A stretch of DNA of 64,000 nt from NCBI RefSeq assembly GCF_900114495.1, contig NZ_FOZI01000004.1:372001-436000 (forward strand), read 5' to 3'. A program made the translations under genes and the position numbers. The notes beneath the pieces are model-generated. The model was not told where the DNA came from, did no database searches, and saw only the letters and a list, made by a program, of their open reading frames with translations. This DNA comes from Dyella sp. OK004 (lineage in GTDB: Bacteria; Pseudomonadota; Gammaproteobacteria; Xanthomonadales; Rhodanobacteraceae). This document shows positions 19,962-31,235 of this stretch, in pieces (the stretch's first letter is position 1; every line of letters starts with the position of its first letter).

Positions 19962-19967
19962 GTTTTC

Positions 19968-20346
19968 TCTCTCTCCCTTCGGGAGAGAGTTCGGTTCTTG
20001 CGATATCCCTTCCTACTCGTCATCCCTGCGAAGGCAGGGATCCAGTAGTGGTGCGCTCCGATTTTTGCGTCTGCGTGCCTTGGCTCGCCTGCCGCGGGCT
20101 TTCGAACCGCTGCCGCGGTCCGAGTCACTTTCTCTTTGCTGGCCCAAAGAGAAAGTAACCAAAGAGAAATGGCCTGAGAGCAAGCGGTGTGCTCTGTAGC
20201 TGCGCCTTTTCCAGTGTCAGGCGTCGGGATAGTTCTTTTAGGGTCTGATCGCTCATCACAGGTTGGCTGCGCATAGCCTTTGCTCCCTCTCCCCTCCAAG
20301 GAGAGGGCTGGGGTGAGGGGTGGGTGCTCGGGATAACGCTGCTATT
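19968..20346. repeat. Composite dispersed repeat, copy 2
   Basis: Fills the 409-bp gap between the EamA gene and the GST gene. It begins with CTCTCCCTTCGGGAGAGAG, then CATCCCTGCGAAGGCAGGGATC, then the CTTTCTCTTTGC/AAAGAGAAAG block, and ends with a CCCTCTCCCC palindrome. It matches 14195-14664 module for module but lacks its 70-bp insert. No gene is seen. Confidence 0.75.
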
Positions 20347-20370
20347 TCGTCGCACAGCGTGCAGCATGCT

Positions 20371-21081
20371 TTAGCGCGCCGCATCCAGTTCTGGATAGCG
20401 GCGGAAGATGCCGTCTTCGTTGAAAGGAATGCGCCGCGGCGATGCCAGGTATGCGGCGAGTCGTGGGCGGGCGGCGACGCGTTCGGTAAGTGCGTTGAGG
20501 TTAGGGAGTTTGCGGCGTAGGCGGCGCATGGTGTTGGGGAAGGCGTAGTTGAGGCCGCTCATGACCTGAAACAGGGAGAGGTCGACGTAGGAGTGGCGTG
20601 CGAGGGGATGTTTGCCGTTGCTTTGTTCGATGATGTCCTCGAAGTAACCCAGAAATTTCGGCATGCGGTGTTGGCGGAAGTCGGCAGCGCGTTCTTTCGC
20701 AGCGCTGCGCTGGTCTTCGTAATAGAGGCCGCTGGCGATCGGATGATGGGTGTCGTGGGCTTCGACGATGAAGTCGGAGATGGTCAGTTGCAGCTGGTGT
20801 GCATAGAGCTGCGTGGCTTCGCTCTTCGACACAAGGCCGAGACGCGGACCCAGGTAGAACAGGATGGCGGCTGTCTGGGCGATGACAGTGCGGCCGGCTT
20901 TGAGGAAGGGTGGGGCGAAGGGGCGTGCGCCGGGTTGATCGCCGTGCAGGAAGGGCATGATGGCGTCGTCGCCTTTTTTTCGGGCGACGTCGATGTAGTC
21001 GGCGCCAGCGTCTTCCAGGGCCAGCCGCACGAATTCGCCGCGGCCTTGGATGCCGGTCCAGTAATAGAGCTCGTAGCGCAT
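20371..21081 (-). CDS. Glutathione S-transferase family protein
   Basis: 236-residue cytosolic GST. The N-terminal thioredoxin-like domain begins YELYYWTGIQGRGEFVRLAL, with the helix-1 Arg-Gly-Glu pattern of the sigma/alpha-type fold. An all-helical C-terminal domain contains RHSYVDLSLFQVM. ATG 21081 has GGAG 6 bases upstream. It probably conjugates or isomerises electrophiles with glutathione. The substrate is not predictable. It is tail-adjacent to a repeat and head-adjacent to the end of the LysR gene on the same strand. Confidence 0.82.
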   Translation of the reverse strand: MRYELYYWTGIQGRGEFVRLALEDAGADYIDVARKKGDDAIMPFLHGDQPGARPFAPPFLKAGRTVIAQTAAILFYLGPRLGLVSKSEATQLYAHQLQLTISDFIVEAHDTHHPIASGLYYEDQRSAAKERAADFRQHRMPKFLGYFEDIIEQSNGKHPLARHSYVDLSLFQVMSGLNYAFPNTMRRLRRKLPNLNALTERVAARPRLAAYLASPRRIPFNEDGIFRRYPELDAAR

Positions 21082-21144
21082 GGCGGTCTCCGGTGTCGAA
21101 GCGACGACCGTAAGCGCTGGAGGTTCAAGGCGGCGTGGAGAGGC

Positions 21145-22059
21145 TCAGCGCGTTTTGCTCTTGCGCGGCGTCTGGGTGAGTTGCGCTGCGGTTTCGCGGA
21201 TGCGTGTCCACACCAGTTCGGCGACCGGCGATAGCGAGCGATGCCGGCGCCGGATCAGGGTGATGGCGCGATAGGCGACAGGGGTCAGTGGCCGCGTGAT
21301 CAACGTTTCGGGAACGGGCAGCGAGAGTCGGGGAGTAATGCTGATACCGAGCCCGGCTTCGACCATGCGGAATGCGGTCAGGGTGTGCCCGGTCTGTTGC
21401 ACGACCGGTGCCTGGATGCGCAGTGCGGCGAGTTGAAGATCGATCAGGCGGCGACTGCCGGAGGCGTGGTCGAGCAGTACCAGCGGCTGACCCTTCAGTT
21501 GCTTCCACGGCACGTCGGGCAGCGACGCGAATGCATGATCGCGCCGGCATACCAGCATGAAAGGGTCTTGCAGGATGGTTTCGCTGTCGAAGGATTCGCG
21601 GTCGGCGGGTTCGATCGCCAGGCCGAAGTCCACTTCGCCGCCGCGTACGCTGTCGAGCACCAGCGTCTGCACTTGATCGTGCAGTTGCACCGTGAGTTCG
21701 GGATAGTCGCGGGCGCAGGCGGCGATGCATGCGGGCATCAAGCCGGCGGAGAGGGTGGGTACGGCGGCGACGCGTACTTTGCCGCGCTGGCGTTCGCTTT
21801 CCGAATGCACGTGGGCGAGCACACCCTCCAGTTCGTCCAGCACGCGTTCGACGGCGCTCTGCAGATAGCGGCCGGCCTCGGTGGGGACTACTTCGCGGGT
21901 GTTGCGATCGAACAGCCGCACTTCGAGTTCGGCTTCGAGCTCGGCGACATGCCGGCTTACCGCGGGCTGGGTCAGGTGCAGGCTTTCGGCCGCCCGCCGG
22001 AAATGCCGCAGGCGGGCGACGGCCAGGAAGGCGCGAAGCTGGCGCAGACTGATATTCAT
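21145..22059 (-). CDS. LysR-family transcriptional regulator
   Basis: 304-residue regulator with an N-terminal winged helix-turn-helix (residues about 1-60, LRQLRAFLAVARLRHFRRAA and LTQPAVSRHVAELE) and a two-lobed effector domain. It is divergent from the SBF-type symporter gene, whose promoter it most likely controls, as is common for the family. The 96-bp gap contains paired TATCAATG repeats. The effector could be the substrate of the symporter, which is unknown. Confidence 0.88.
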   Translation of the reverse strand: MNISLRQLRAFLAVARLRHFRRAAESLHLTQPAVSRHVAELEAELEVRLFDRNTREVVPTEAGRYLQSAVERVLDELEGVLAHVHSESERQRGKVRVAAVPTLSAGLMPACIAACARDYPELTVQLHDQVQTLVLDSVRGGEVDFGLAIEPADRESFDSETILQDPFMLVCRRDHAFASLPDVPWKQLKGQPLVLLDHASGSRRLIDLQLAALRIQAPVVQQTGHTLTAFRMVEAGLGISITPRLSLPVPETLITRPLTPVAYRAITLIRRRHRSLSPVAELVWTRIRETAAQLTQTPRKSKTR

Positions 22060-22069
22060 GCGCTTATCC

Positions 22070-22107
22070 TATCAATGAATAAGATAAAACGATTTGATTT
22101 ATCAATG
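22070..22107. promoter_or_regulatory. Candidate LysR binding region
   Basis: Direct repeats TATCAATG at 22070-22077 and 22100-22107 lie exactly 30 bp apart, about three helical turns. Between them is AT-rich DNA (ATAAGATAAAAC...GATTTGATTTAT) unlike the GC-rich surroundings. It sits in the middle of the divergent gap between the regulator and the symporter. Confidence 0.5.
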
Positions 22108-22155
22108 CTGGCACGCTGCAATGGCGGCCTCTTCTGAGTTGCCCGATGTCAGGCC

Positions 22156-23169
22156 ATGTCACTGCGCCGCTTTCTGCCCGACCGCTTTACCTGCGCACTG
22201 ATCGTCACCGTGGTGACGGCCAGCCTGTTGCCTTGTCGTGGCGCGGCGGCCTCGGTGTTCAACGTGCTGACCGATGCGGCGATCGCGCTGCTGTTCTTCT
22301 TGCATGGCGCCAAGCTCTCGCGTGAGGCGGTGCTGGCGGGCATGACGCATTGGCGGCTGCATCTGACGGTGCTGGCCAGCACCTTTGTGCTGTTCCCGTT
22401 GCTGGGTGTGTTATTGCGACCGTTGCTGGCGCCGCTGGTGACGCCGGACTTGTACATGGGTGTGCTGTTTCTGTGTGCGCTGCCTTCCACGGTGCAGTCG
22501 TCGATCGCGTTCACTTCGATGGCGCGCGGCAATATTCCGGCGGCGATATGTGCGGCCTCGGCGTCGAGCATGCTGGGCATTTTCATTACGCCGCTGCTGG
22601 TGGGGCTGATGATGGAATCGCATGGGCAGGGCGGGATGACCTGGGATGCGCTCGGTGCCATCGTGTTGCAACTGTTGGTGCCGTTTGTCGCAGGGCAGGT
22701 CGCGCAGCGCTGGATCGGCGACTGGGTCAACCGTCATCGCGGCATGCTGGCCTATGTGGACCAGGGCTCGATCCTGCTGGTGGTGTACACCGCTTTCAGC
22801 GCCGCCGTGCTGCAGGGCCTGTGGAAGCAGACGCCGCTGCCGGTGTTGGGTGGCTTGCTGGTGGTCAACGTGATTTTGCTGGCACTCGCGTTGCTGGCGA
22901 CGCGCTATGGATCGCGCGCGCTGGGCTTCAACCGCGCGGACGAGATCACCATCGTGTTCTGCGGCTCCAAGAAGAGCCTCGCCAGTGGCGTGCCGATGGC
23001 CAAGGTGCTGTTTGCAGGCCATCCGCTGGGCATGATCGTGTTGCCGATCATGCTGTTCCACCAGATCCAGCTGATGACTTGTGCGGTGTTGGCGCGCCGC
23101 TATGCGCGGCCGGTTGAGCTGACGCGGCACGCGGAGGCATCGACGGTAACCGTGCGCTCGACGGAATGA
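22156..23169 (+). CDS. SBF-like (bile acid:sodium symporter family) transporter
   Basis: 337-residue inner-membrane protein with about ten helices, matching the YfeH-type branch of the bile acid:sodium symporter (SBF) family. Signature stretches are [18 protein letters not shown] and [19 protein letters not shown]. It is divergent from a LysR regulator that probably controls it. The true substrate of this bacterial branch is not settled. Organic anions are likely. A bidirectional terminator follows. Confidence 0.87.
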   Translation: MSLRRFLPDRFTCALIVTVVTASLLPCRGAAASVFNVLTDAAIALLFFLHGAKLSREAVLAGMTHWRLHLTVLASTFVLFPLLGVLLRPLLAPLVTPDLYMGVLFLCALPSTVQSSIAFTSMARGNIPAAICAASASSMLGIFITPLLVGLMMESHGQGGMTWDALGAIVLQLLVPFVAGQVAQRWIGDWVNRHRGMLAYVDQGSILLVVYTAFSAAVLQGLWKQTPLPVLGGLLVVNVILLALALLATRYGSRALGFNRADEITIVFCGSKKSLASGVPMAKVLFAGHPLGMIVLPIMLFHQIQLMTCAVLARRYARPVELTRHAEASTVTVRSTE

Positions 23170-23196
23170 ATACGACGTCATTGGATTGAGGCAAAC

Positions 23197-23227
23197 AAAA
23201 GGCCGATGCCATGAGCATCGGCCTTTT
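23197..23227. terminator. Bidirectional intrinsic terminator
   Basis: Stem AAAAGGCCGATGC / GCATCGGCCTTTT with a 5-base loop. T-runs on both strands serve the symporter gene from one side and purH from the other. Confidence 0.93.
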
Positions 23228-23250
23228 GTCGTAACGCGGTACGGGTTCCG

Positions 23251-24861
23251 TCAGTGGCGGAAGTGGCGCATGCCGGTGAAGACCATCGCCATGTCGTGCT
23301 CGTCGGCAGCGGCGATCACTTCGGCGTCGCGCATCGAGCCACCAGGCTGGATCACTGCACGGATGCCCGCGGCGGCGGCGGCATCGATGCCGTCGCGGAA
23401 CGGGAAGAACGCGTCGGAAGCCATCACCGAGCCGCGCACTTCCAGCTTCTCGTCAGCCGCCTTGATGCCGGCGATGCGCGCGCTGTAGACGCGGCTCATC
23501 TGGCCGGCACCGATGCCGATGGTCTGGCGGTCGCGGGCGTAGACGATGGCATTGCTCTTGACGTATTTTGCTACCTTCCAAGCAAAGATCAGGTCGTGGA
23601 CTTCGGCTTCGGTCGGCGCACGGCGGGTGACGATCTTCAGATCCTCCGCCGTGACCATGCCGCGGTCGGCGCTTTGGATCAGCAGACCGGAGCCTACACG
23701 GCGACAGTCGTTGCCCGGATGCGCATCGATCAACAAGCTATCGGCCGGCAGCGGGATTTCCAGCACGCGCACATTGCCCTTCTTGGCGAAGGCCTTGAGC
23801 GCATCTTCGGCATAGGCCGGCGCCAGCACCACTTCAACGAACTGGCGCTCGACGATGGCGCGTGCGGTGGCGCCGTCAACCTCGCGGTTGAACGCGATGA
23901 TGCCGCCGAAGGCCGAGGTGGGATCGGTCTGGTAGGCCAGGTCGTAAGCGCGGCCGATGCCTTCGAGGCTCACCGCCACGCCGCAGGGATTGGCGTGCTT
24001 GACGATGACGCAGGCCGGCTTGGTGAAGCTGCGCACGCATTCCCACGCGGCGTCGGAGTCGGCGATGTTGTTGAACGACAGCTCCTTGCCCTGCAGCTGG
24101 CGGAAAGTGGCGAGCGTGCCGGGCGCGGGATACAGGTCGCGATAGAACGCGGCGTGCTGGTGCGGGTTCTCGCCGTAGCGCAGATCCATCAGCTTCACGA
24201 AGCGGCCGTTGGCCTGGGCGGGGAAGCGATCGTGGCCGGCGATGGCGTCCTGCGTGTCGTTGAGTTGCAGGCCGGAGAGATAGTCGCTGATCGCGCCGTC
24301 GTAGTTGGACACGCGATTGAATGCGGCCACCGCCAGCTTGAAACGCGTACCTCGGGTCAGCCCGCCTTGTTGTTCGATTTCGGCGATGGCTTCTTCGTAC
24401 TGGTCGGGCGAGGTGAGCACACCGACGTCGTTCCAGTTCTTCGCTGCGGAGCGCAGCATCGCCGGGCCGCCGATATCGATGTTCTCGATGGCCTGCTCCA
24501 GCGTGCAATCCGCGCGCGCCACGGTGGCTTCAAACGGATACAGGTTGAGCACCAGCAGGTCGATCGGCGCGATGCCGAGCTCGCCCATCACGGCGTCGTC
24601 AGTGCCGCGACGGCCAAGCAGTCCGCCGTGCACTTTCGGATGCAGTGTCTTGACGCGGCCGTCCATGATTTCAGGAAAGCCGGTGACATCGCTCACGTCT
24701 TTGACGGGGACCCCGGCATCGCGCAGCGCCTTGGCACTGCCGCCCGTGGAAAGCAGCTCCACACCCTTGGCGGCCAGCCGGCGGGCCAGGTCGATCAGGC
24801 CAGTTTTGTCGGAGACACTGAGCAAGGCACGGCGGACCGGTGCCGGAGTAGCTGCGGACAT
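23251..24861 (-). CDS. purH: Bifunctional AICAR formyltransferase/IMP cyclohydrolase
   Basis: Catalyses the last two steps of IMP synthesis. It has 536 residues, normal for the family. The N-terminal MGS-like IMP cyclohydrolase domain (about 1-200) opens with [20 protein letters not shown] and has LHPKVHGG. The C-terminal transformylase domain carries the catalytic KHANPCGV. It is the last gene of the minus-strand housekeeping run and ends in an intrinsic terminator. purD, which often follows purH in related genomes, is not here. Confidence 0.97.
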   Translation of the reverse strand: MSAATPAPVRRALLSVSDKTGLIDLARRLAAKGVELLSTGGSAKALRDAGVPVKDVSDVTGFPEIMDGRVKTLHPKVHGGLLGRRGTDDAVMGELGIAPIDLLVLNLYPFEATVARADCTLEQAIENIDIGGPAMLRSAAKNWNDVGVLTSPDQYEEAIAEIEQQGGLTRGTRFKLAVAAFNRVSNYDGAISDYLSGLQLNDTQDAIAGHDRFPAQANGRFVKLMDLRYGENPHQHAAFYRDLYPAPGTLATFRQLQGKELSFNNIADSDAAWECVRSFTKPACVIVKHANPCGVAVSLEGIGRAYDLAYQTDPTSAFGGIIAFNREVDGATARAIVERQFVEVVLAPAYAEDALKAFAKKGNVRVLEIPLPADSLLIDAHPGNDCRRVGSGLLIQSADRGMVTAEDLKIVTRRAPTEAEVHDLIFAWKVAKYVKSNAIVYARDRQTIGIGAGQMSRVYSARIAGIKAADEKLEVRGSVMASDAFFPFRDGIDAAAAAGIRAVIQPGGSMRDAEVIAAADEHDMAMVFTGMRHFRH

Positions 24862-24919
24862 GACGCGGGTTCCTGCGGGAAAGCTCGCGATTATAAGCCC
24901 TGCGCGGGCTGGGGGCGTT

Positions 24920-25378
24920 TTAGCGGCGCAGAACCAGATGCAGCAAGGGGAAGGGACGCCCGCTGGGGTCCAGCTCGGAGCGCCCGATCTGCACGAAGCC
25001 GTAGTGTTGGTAAAAGCGTGTCGCCTCAGGGTTCTGCTCGTTCACATCGACCTTCCAGGCAACGCTGGGAGCAGTAGCGATGACGTGGTCGAGCAGGCGT
25101 CGGCCGATGCCACGGCGATGTTGGTCAGGCGCGATGAACAGGGCCTCGATGTGATGACCCGAGATGCCGATGAAGCCAACGACGTGCTCATCCTCCTCCG
25201 CGACCCAGACGTTTAGCAGTCCAAATGCCGAAGGCAGGCAATCGCGGAAGAACAGGATGTCTTCTTCGGCGAGAAAATGATGAGTAGCGCGTACGGCAGC
25301 CTCCCAGACGCGGATCAGATCAGCGTGGTCGGACGAGGCGGCGGATCGAAGCGAGACGGACGGTGCGAGGGCGCTCAT
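24920..25378 (-). CDS. GNAT-family N-acetyltransferase
   Basis: 152-residue acetyltransferase. The acetyl-CoA binding motif is visible as [20 protein letters not shown], followed by the family's [20 protein letters not shown] segment. It resembles YafP/YjaB-like small-molecule or protein acetylases. The substrate is unknown. It is inserted between fis and purH on the same strand, which is the one variable position in an otherwise conserved gene order. Confidence 0.88.
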   Translation of the reverse strand: MSALAPSVSLRSAASSDHADLIRVWEAAVRATHHFLAEEDILFFRDCLPSAFGLLNVWVAEEDEHVVGFIGISGHHIEALFIAPDQHRRGIGRRLLDHVIATAPSVAWKVDVNEQNPEATRFYQHYGFVQIGRSELDPSGRPFPLLHLVLRR

Positions 25379-25441
25379 GAGACATCCTTGTACGTGCAGA
25401 TGCCGGACGCCCTCTCTACCGGCTTTGCGGTATGCCTTTGC

Positions 25442-25729
25442 TCAGAGCAGGCCGTGCGCGGCCAGCTTCTTGCGCAAGGTGGCGCGGTTGATGCCGAGCA
25501 CAGCCGCGGCGCGGCTCTGGTTGCCGTCGTGCCAGGCCAGCACTTCGCGCAGCAGCGGGCCTTCGACTTCGCGAATGACCAGCGCGTGCAAGCCTTCGTC
25601 ACACTCGGTATCGCCGATGTCGGCGAGATAGCGGCGGACGGTGCGGCTGACGCATTCGCTCAACGCGCTCTGCGACGAGGTCTCTTTCGCGGCCTCGGAA
25701 GCAGGCAGTCTGACGGCGTTCACAGGCAT
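25442..25729 (-). CDS. fis: Fis-family nucleoid protein
   Basis: 95-residue small DNA-binding protein. The C-terminal helix-turn-helix NQSRAAAVLGINRATLRKKL is nearly identical to the Fis consensus, and the length is close to the 98 residues of E. coli Fis. It shapes nucleoid structure and growth-phase expression of rRNA and other genes. The ATG at 25729 is preferred. An in-frame GTG at 25738 is possible. In enterics fis follows dusB, whereas here it follows a DUF3426 gene downstream of prmA. Confidence 0.9.
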   Translation of the reverse strand: MPVNAVRLPASEAAKETSSQSALSECVSRTVRRYLADIGDTECDEGLHALVIREVEGPLLREVLAWHDGNQSRAAAVLGINRATLRKKLAAHGLL

Positions 25730-25899
25730 TTCCCTCACGTTCTACGCAGCGGCTGCATGGGTCGCTGCATGTTGCTTTGGCTGATACCGCGGGCGGCGGC
25801 TCGCATGGAACGCCGGGTGCAGCAGGACGAAGGAGTGAGTTTACCCTTGCGTAGGAAGAATTTTAAGTACTGTGTTTCTTAGTCGGTTAGGACCGGCGG

Positions 25900-26697
25900 T
25901 CATTCGAAGCTGAACTCGAAGGCCACGGCCTTGTTGCCCGGGTCCTCCACTTCCAGCACCACGGCGGTGCTGACGCCGGCTGGAAGTCCGCGTTGCAGCG
26001 CGGTCGTATCGCCCAGGTATTCGCTGGGGCGCAGGCGGCGCATAGCTACATGCTTGCCGTCGACATCGGAGAGGGTGATGACAACGACCGGCCAGGGCTG
26101 GTCGAAGTCGGCATCGTTGCGCACGGTGGCACTGATCAGCAGTGCGCCGGGAACCGATGGGTGTGCCTGCACATCGCGCGCCAGCAGACGCAGATGCTGC
26201 GTGTCCTGCACCAATGGCAAACGACAGCCAAGGTTGTTACAGGCCTGGCGCAACAACGTGCCTGCGGTCGGGTCGGCGACCAGCGCATCGCGTTTGGCCC
26301 ATGCGAGCTGGGCACACAGCAAGAGCAGCAGGATCAGGCAGGCCAGCACCCACGGCCAGCGTCGTGCCCGGTTTTGGTGCGCGGGTCGTGCGAAGCGCGG
26401 CGAAAACACCAGGTGGGAAAAATCTTCGCTTTCCGTGGCGGGTGAGGCCGCCGTGTCCGCTGCGAACGTACTTTCTTGCCGCGGCCGATACACCGCCGAC
26501 TCCACCTGCGGTGGCAGGCCTGACGACTTACGCTCCGGCAACTGCTGGAATGGCTCGGGCGGCAGCTGGCTGCTCAGGCTGGCAAGCGCATCGAATTCGG
26601 TCTGGCAGTGTCCGCACACGACCTGGCCGCGCGCCTGCGCAAGCGTCTCCGCGTCCATCGAGAACACGGTCAGGCAGTCGGGACATTGGGCGTACAT
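25900..26697 (-). CDS. Zinc-ribbon, single-span DUF3426 membrane protein
   Basis: 265-residue protein. An N-terminal MJ0042-type zinc ribbon (CPDC at about 4-7 and CGHC at about 29-32) is followed by a low-complexity linker, one transmembrane helix near residues 112-133 (WVLACLILLLLLCAQLAWA), and a C-terminal DUF3426 beta domain outside the membrane. ATG 26697 is chosen because it places the zinc ribbon at the N-terminus. An upstream extension has no such logic. It lies between prmA and fis. Its function is not established. Confidence 0.82.
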   Translation of the reverse strand: MYAQCPDCLTVFSMDAETLAQARGQVVCGHCQTEFDALASLSSQLPPEPFQQLPERKSSGLPPQVESAVYRPRQESTFAADTAASPATESEDFSHLVFSPRFARPAHQNRARRWPWVLACLILLLLLCAQLAWAKRDALVADPTAGTLLRQACNNLGCRLPLVQDTQHLRLLARDVQAHPSVPGALLISATVRNDADFDQPWPVVVITLSDVDGKHVAMRRLRPSEYLGDTTALQRGLPAGVSTAVVLEVEDPGNKAVAFEFSFE

Positions 26698-26801
26698 GCG
26701 GCAAGTAGAGTCGGTCGCGGTGCGACCTGTAAAGAGTAAGCGGGGAAATACGCGCCGAAGTGGAACAGCGTCGTGCTTTCGTATGCGTGTTGTGTCGCCG
26801 C

Positions 26802-27698
26802 TCAGCGACGCCTGCCGCTGATGCGCACCCAGTCCTCGCGCGTGTCGACACGCAGATCCTCGAACCACTCCGCGTAGCGATGCAGCAGTTCGTCTTCTTG
26901 ACCCTTGAGGATGCCGGAGATTGCAAATGGCGCGCCGGATTTCGCGGCCGCCGCGAAGGTGGGGGCCAATTCGCCCAGCGGGCCGGCCAGAATGTTGGCG
27001 ATGAAGACTTCGGCGGGCTCGGCGTCGAGATCGTCGGGCAGGAACAAGGCCAACCGGTCGGCGACTTCGTTGCGTTCGGCGTTGTCGGCCGAGGCGGTGA
27101 GCGCCTGCGGGTCATTGTCCACGCCAATCGTGCTTGCTGCACCGAGCTTTAGCGCGGCGATGGCCAAGATGCCGGAACCACAGCCGTAATCGATCAGCGT
27201 CTTGCCCGCGAGCTCCTGGCCATCCAGCCATTCCAGGCATAGCGCGGTGGTGGGATGCGTGCCGCTGCCGAAGGCCAGGCCCGGGTCGAGGCGCACGACG
27301 ACGCTGTTGTCATCTTCTGGTGGCTCGATGTTCCACGGATAGATCCACAGGCGACGGCCGAAGGCCATCGGCTTGAACTGGTCCATCCACGCGCGCTCCC
27401 AATCTTCGTCGGCCACGTCGCGATAGAGCATCTGGTCCGGCTCCAGCCATGGCAGCAGCTCGCTCAGGGCTTCGCTCAGGCCGCGCCGGTCGGTGTCGGC
27501 ATCAAACAATGCGTTGAGCGTGATGGTGGGCCACAGCGGCAACTCGCCCACGCCCGGCTCAAAGATGGCCTGTTCGTCCGGCGTCTCCGCATCCGCGTCC
27601 TGCAGGGTGATCGACAGCGCGCCGAGGTCGTCGAGCGCTTCTTCCACGCGCGGCTGCTGCTCGGCGCGGACGGTGAGGGAGAGTTCGAGCCAGGGCAT
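26802..27698 (-). CDS. prmA: Ribosomal protein L11 methyltransferase
   Basis: SAM-dependent enzyme that trimethylates L11. 298 residues, normal for PrmA. The N-terminal substrate-recognition domain (MPWLELSLTV...) is followed by the methyltransferase fold with DPGLAFGSGTHPTT, IDYGCGSGILAIAA and NILAGPLGELAP. ATG 27698 matches the usual N-terminus. The frame stays open further upstream without family similarity. It is part of the accBC-prmA-fis run. Confidence 0.95.
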   Translation of the reverse strand: MPWLELSLTVRAEQQPRVEEALDDLGALSITLQDADAETPDEQAIFEPGVGELPLWPTITLNALFDADTDRRGLSEALSELLPWLEPDQMLYRDVADEDWERAWMDQFKPMAFGRRLWIYPWNIEPPEDDNSVVVRLDPGLAFGSGTHPTTALCLEWLDGQELAGKTLIDYGCGSGILAIAALKLGAASTIGVDNDPQALTASADNAERNEVADRLALFLPDDLDAEPAEVFIANILAGPLGELAPTFAAAAKSGAPFAISGILKGQEDELLHRYAEWFEDLRVDTREDWVRISGRRR

Positions 27699-27751
27699 CG
27701 GTTCGGTGTTCCGCAGGAAGGTGGTGATGGTCGTTGATCGCCGGGACGCGA

Positions 27752-28114
27752 TCAGTTGATCGGCGTTGAGCCTAGAAAGACATCGTGCCGATCGTAGTGA
27801 TCGAGCGCGATGGCGAAATCGGCCACATCGGAAAGCGGCTGTTGCTGTCTCTGCATGCGCAGCACGTCGGCGAAGGCCGTGGCCTCGAGGTAGTGATGCA
27901 GCCGATGCTCGGCGGCGAACAGCGGCAGTGCCTCGCCATCCTGATCGACCAGCAGATCTTCCTCGTCGGCTGCGCTGGAGAGGTAGAGCCGGCACGACGG
28001 CTGGGTGATAACGCCATGGATGTAGACCCAGCTGTAGCGATCCCAGCCGTCGCCTTCGTCGCAAGCTGCGGTGATGGCCTCGATGGCTTCGTGCAGGGTC
28101 AGTAGTTCGGACAT
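27752..28114 (-). CDS. Hypothetical protein between accC and prmA
   Basis: A soluble acidic protein of about 120 residues (MSELLTLHEAIEAITAACDE...). It has no recognised motif, no signal and no membrane span. The start is uncertain: ATG 28114, 28129 or 28156 are all in frame, and none has a strong ribosome site. The longest version begins 6 bases after the accC stop, so it is surely co-transcribed with accC. Codon usage resembles its neighbours, which supports it being real. Confidence 0.65.
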   Translation of the reverse strand: MSELLTLHEAIEAITAACDEGDGWDRYSWVYIHGVITQPSCRLYLSSAADEEDLLVDQDGEALPLFAAEHRLHHYLEATAFADVLRMQRQQQPLSDVADFAIALDHYDRHDVFLGSTPIN

Positions 28115-28162
28115 ATCGCAATGCCGCATCGGCGCGCCGTCGAAACGGCGCGCCATGATGGC

Positions 28163-29527
<1,365 letters not shown>

Positions 29528-29546
29528 GGGCATGGTCGCGGGCCGC

Positions 29547-29996
29547 TCAGGCGATCACGAACATCGGCTGGTCAAACTCCACCGGCTGGCCGTTGTCGAT
29601 CAGGATGGCCTGCACCGTGCCGGCAACATCGGCCTCAATCTGGTTGAACATTTTCATCGCCTCGATGATGCCCAGCGTCTCGCCGGCCTTGACCTGCTGA
29701 CCGACCTTGACGAAAGCCGGGGCGCCCGGGCTGGCCGAGGCGTAATAGGTACCGACCATCGGTGCTTTGACCACGTGGCCAGCCGGCAATGCGTTGGCGG
29801 CCGGAGCGGCCTCCACGGCGGCGGCTACAGGTGCAGCCACCGGTGCTGGCGCGACGACGGGCGCGGCGGCGAGGGTGACGCCGCCCTTGGGCACGCGCGA
29901 CAGGCGGACGACCTCTTCGCCTTCCTTGATCTCGAGTTCCGCGAGGTTGGATTCCTCAAGCAGGTCGATCAGCTTCTTGATCTTGCGCAGGTCCAT
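29547..29996 (-). CDS. accB: Acetyl-CoA carboxylase, biotin carboxyl carrier protein
   Basis: 149-residue BCCP. The N-terminal helix [16 protein letters not shown] is followed by an Ala/Pro-rich swinging linker (about 40-72), then the biotinyl domain with EAMKM, where K115 is the predicted biotinylation site. The domain includes the usual thumb-containing segment. It is upstream of accC and downstream of aroQ, the common order in proteobacteria. Confidence 0.97.
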   Translation of the reverse strand: MDLRKIKKLIDLLEESNLAELEIKEGEEVVRLSRVPKGGVTLAAAPVVAPAPVAAPVAAAVEAAPAANALPAGHVVKAPMVGTYYASASPGAPAFVKVGQQVKAGETLGIIEAMKMFNQIEADVAGTVQAILIDNGQPVEFDQPMFVIA

Positions 29997-30063
29997 CGTT
30001 CAAACCTTTTCGTTGTTGCCGCGATGGCGGCAGGAAGGGAAAGTCGGGGCCGCAGGGCCAGAA

Positions 30064-30525
30064 TCAGGGGGCGATGCCCGGAGCGGGCCGGTCCAGGCGG
30101 CTGATCGCCGCCTCCAGCGCCAGCCGGTAACTGTCCGCGCCGAAGCCGCAGATCACGCCTACAGCGATATCCGCCAGATAGGAGTGGCGGCGGAACGGCT
30201 CACGCGCATGCACGTTGGACAGGTGCACCTCGACAAAGGGAATCGCCACCGCTGCCAGCGCGTCGCGCAGGGCGATGCTGGTGTGGGTGAAGGCGCCCGG
30301 GTTGAAGAGGATCAGCGCGGTCTGCTCATCACGCGCTTGATGGATACGCCCGATCAGCTCGTGCTCGGCATTGGACTGGAACCAGACCAGCTCGTGGCCG
30401 GCGGCCTGGGCGCGCGCGGCGAGGGCGGTGTTGATATCGGCGAGCGTGGTGCGGCCGTAAATGTCCGGTTCGCGCACGCCCAGCAGATTGAGGTTGGGTC
30501 CGTGCAGGACCAGGATCTTCGCCAC
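30064..30525 (-). CDS. aroQ: 3-dehydroquinate dehydratase, type II
   Basis: Third step of the shikimate pathway. 153 residues, as expected for the dodecameric type II enzyme. Motifs are [20 protein letters not shown] (active-site Asn and Tyr), [13 protein letters not shown] and [14 protein letters not shown] with the catalytic His. I place the start at GTG 30525, where GAAGG lies about 8 bases upstream. The frame runs on upstream without similarity. It leads the aroQ-accB-accC operon. Confidence 0.95.
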   Translation of the reverse strand: MAKILVLHGPNLNLLGVREPDIYGRTTLADINTALAARAQAAGHELVWFQSNAEHELIGRIHQARDEQTALILFNPGAFTHTSIALRDALAAVAIPFVEVHLSNVHAREPFRRHSYLADIAVGVICGFGADSYRLALEAAISRLDRPAPGIAP

Positions 30526-30676
30526 GCCGATACCTTCATCGCGGCCGGGGTGCCCCGGCGACCGGCGGCAGTGTGCGCGCTGTCGGGAATGTTGTCCAGT
30601 TCGGCGCAGTTCGGCGATGTTTGAAGGAGAAGTGAGCGTTAAACCGTGCGGCGCCGTATGTCTGGGCCAGCCCGCG

Positions 30677-31228
30677 TCAGCGCGAGCCCGGTGGCGCCAG
30701 CCATTGTTCCAGCGTAGCCGCGTCCAGCGCGCCGCGCCGGGTTGCCAGCACGCGGCCTTCCGCATCCAGCAGCACGCTGTAAGGCAGCACCTCGCTGGTG
30801 TCGCCCAGACGCAGGGAGGTGCTGGGGCTGTCCAGTCGACCGATCAGGATGGGATAGCTCACCGGGTGGGAGGTTAGGAAGGGGCGCACGTGGCCGGGAT
30901 CTTCCATCGCAACGCCGACGACGATCACGTCCTTTTCGCCGAACTTGGCCTGCGCACGGGCCAGGGCTGGCATCTCGTCCAGGCAGGGGCCGCACCAGCT
31001 TGCCCAGAAGTTGAGCAGCACGCGCCGGCTGCGGTATTCCGACAGGCGGTGCTCCTTGCCATCGAGATCAAGCAGGGCGAGGTCGGGGCGCAGATCGCCG
31101 ACGTTCGCGACATGCACGCCTACCGGGACTTTGGCGAGCCGGCTCTGGTGCTGCAGCCAGCCGCCAACGCCGGCGACCAGCACGGCAACGGCGAGGATGG
31201 TCCAGTTGGCGCGGCTCAGCATGGCCAT
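30677..31228 (-). CDS. TlpA/ResA-like membrane-anchored thioredoxin
   Basis: 183 residues. An N-terminal signal anchor ([19 protein letters not shown]) is followed by a periplasmic thioredoxin fold with active site WCGPC in [17 protein letters not shown] 31228 follows the strong ribosome site GGGGGAGGAG. It lies between dsbD and aroQ and probably receives electrons from DsbD to reduce periplasmic or cytochrome-maturation disulfides. That partnership is inferred from adjacency. Confidence 0.88.
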   Translation of the reverse strand: MAMLSRANWTILAVAVLVAGVGGWLQHQSRLAKVPVGVHVANVGDLRPDLALLDLDGKEHRLSEYRSRRVLLNFWASWCGPCLDEMPALARAQAKFGEKDVIVVGVAMEDPGHVRPFLTSHPVSYPILIGRLDSPSTSLRLGDTSEVLPYSVLLDAEGRVLATRRGALDAATLEQWLAPPGSR

Positions 31229-31235
31229 TGGCTCC

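Noticed and set aside
23254..25077. 607-codon plus-strand frame opposite purH
   Set aside because: Shadow of purH. It would also run through the purH promoter side and into the GNAT gene.
30541..30570. CCGGGG/CCCCGG hairpin upstream of aroQ as a terminator
   Set aside because: The stem is only 6 bp and no T-run follows on either strand.
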